From the NCBI GenBank assembly GCA_015655535.1, contig JAATEW010000403.1, positions 1-6,292 of the forward strand: 6,292 nt of DNA. The letters run 5' to 3'. Of this stretch, positions 6,196 through 6,292 are shown one piece after another; position 1 is the first letter of the stretch; the number at the start of each line of letters is the position of its first letter. The notes beneath the pieces are model-generated. The model was not told where the DNA came from. It was given only the letters and a program-made list of their open reading frames with translations, and searched no databases. Source of the DNA: Hyphomicrobiales bacterium. GTDB taxonomy: Bacteria; Pseudomonadota; Alphaproteobacteria; Rhizobiales; Beijerinckiaceae. Made by a program: the position numbers and the translations under genes.

Positions 6196-6292
6196 GCCCT
6201 CATCCTGAGGAGGGTCCGAAGGACCCGTCTCGAAGGACGAGGGCGGTCCCGCAATCCCATCCTTCGAGACGCGAGCTTCGCTCGCTCCTCAG
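6196..6292. repeat. Composite inverted hairpin repeat, copy 2 (cut by window edge)
   Basis: This belongs to the same family as the block at 1884-2042. The forward unit (6196-6244) has outer arms GCCCTC and GAGGGC and an apical hairpin GGGTCC-GAA-GGACCC (6212-6226). After a spacer of about 11 bases, the reverse unit begins at 6256 with an apical hairpin GCGAGC-TTC-GCTCGC (6271-6285), and is truncated at 6292 just after CTCCTCAG. The conserved parts (ATCCTGAGGAG, GTCTCGAAGGA) match copy 1, while the apical arms differ. It starts 14 bp after the secD stop, so it is probably transcribed with yajC-secD. Confidence 0.9.

Overview
The window looks like chromosomal DNA from an alphaproteobacterium, probably Hyphomicrobiales (Rhizobiales). 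The evidence is the high-GC coding style, an alphaproteobacterial yajC-secD pair, a DUF815-type ATPase near it, and dispersed hairpin repeats that I recall (unverified) as common in genomes such as Bradyrhizobium, Methylocystis and Beijerinckiaceae. I cannot name the genus.

Layout. Four genes run on the minus strand from the middle of the window towards base 1: an exported serine hydrolase of the beta-lactamase/esterase family (4025 to 2736), a single-domain globin (2521 to 2057), a cytoplasmic DUF815-type AAA+ ATPase (1726 to 713) and a DJ-1/PfpI-family protein (610 to 1, cut by the window edge). On the plus strand, read divergently from the hydrolase out of a 170-bp shared upstream region, lie yajC (4196-4552) and secD (4595-6181). 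These encode subunits of the SecDF-YajC part of the Sec translocon. secF would be expected just beyond the right edge.

The non-coding DNA holds the most notable structure. A composite inverted-hairpin element (1884-2042) fills much of the globin-ATPase gap. A second copy of the same family (6196 to the window end) starts 14 bp after the secD stop. All four units keep conserved outer sequence, but their apical stems differ in sequence and stay paired, each capped by a C-GNA-G triloop. A different hairpin element (2540-2585), with the same kind of cap, sits directly upstream of the globin ribosome binding site.

The genes do not form an obvious single pathway. yajC-secD is a housekeeping export module. 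The hydrolase has a signal peptide and so is a client of the Sec machinery. The globin and DJ-1-like protein suggest oxygen, NO or electrophile stress roles, but nothing in the sequence ties them together. I found no tRNA, rRNA, CRISPR array, transposase gene or defence system. I saw no strong evidence of a new multi-gene system; the covarying repeat family is the best lead.
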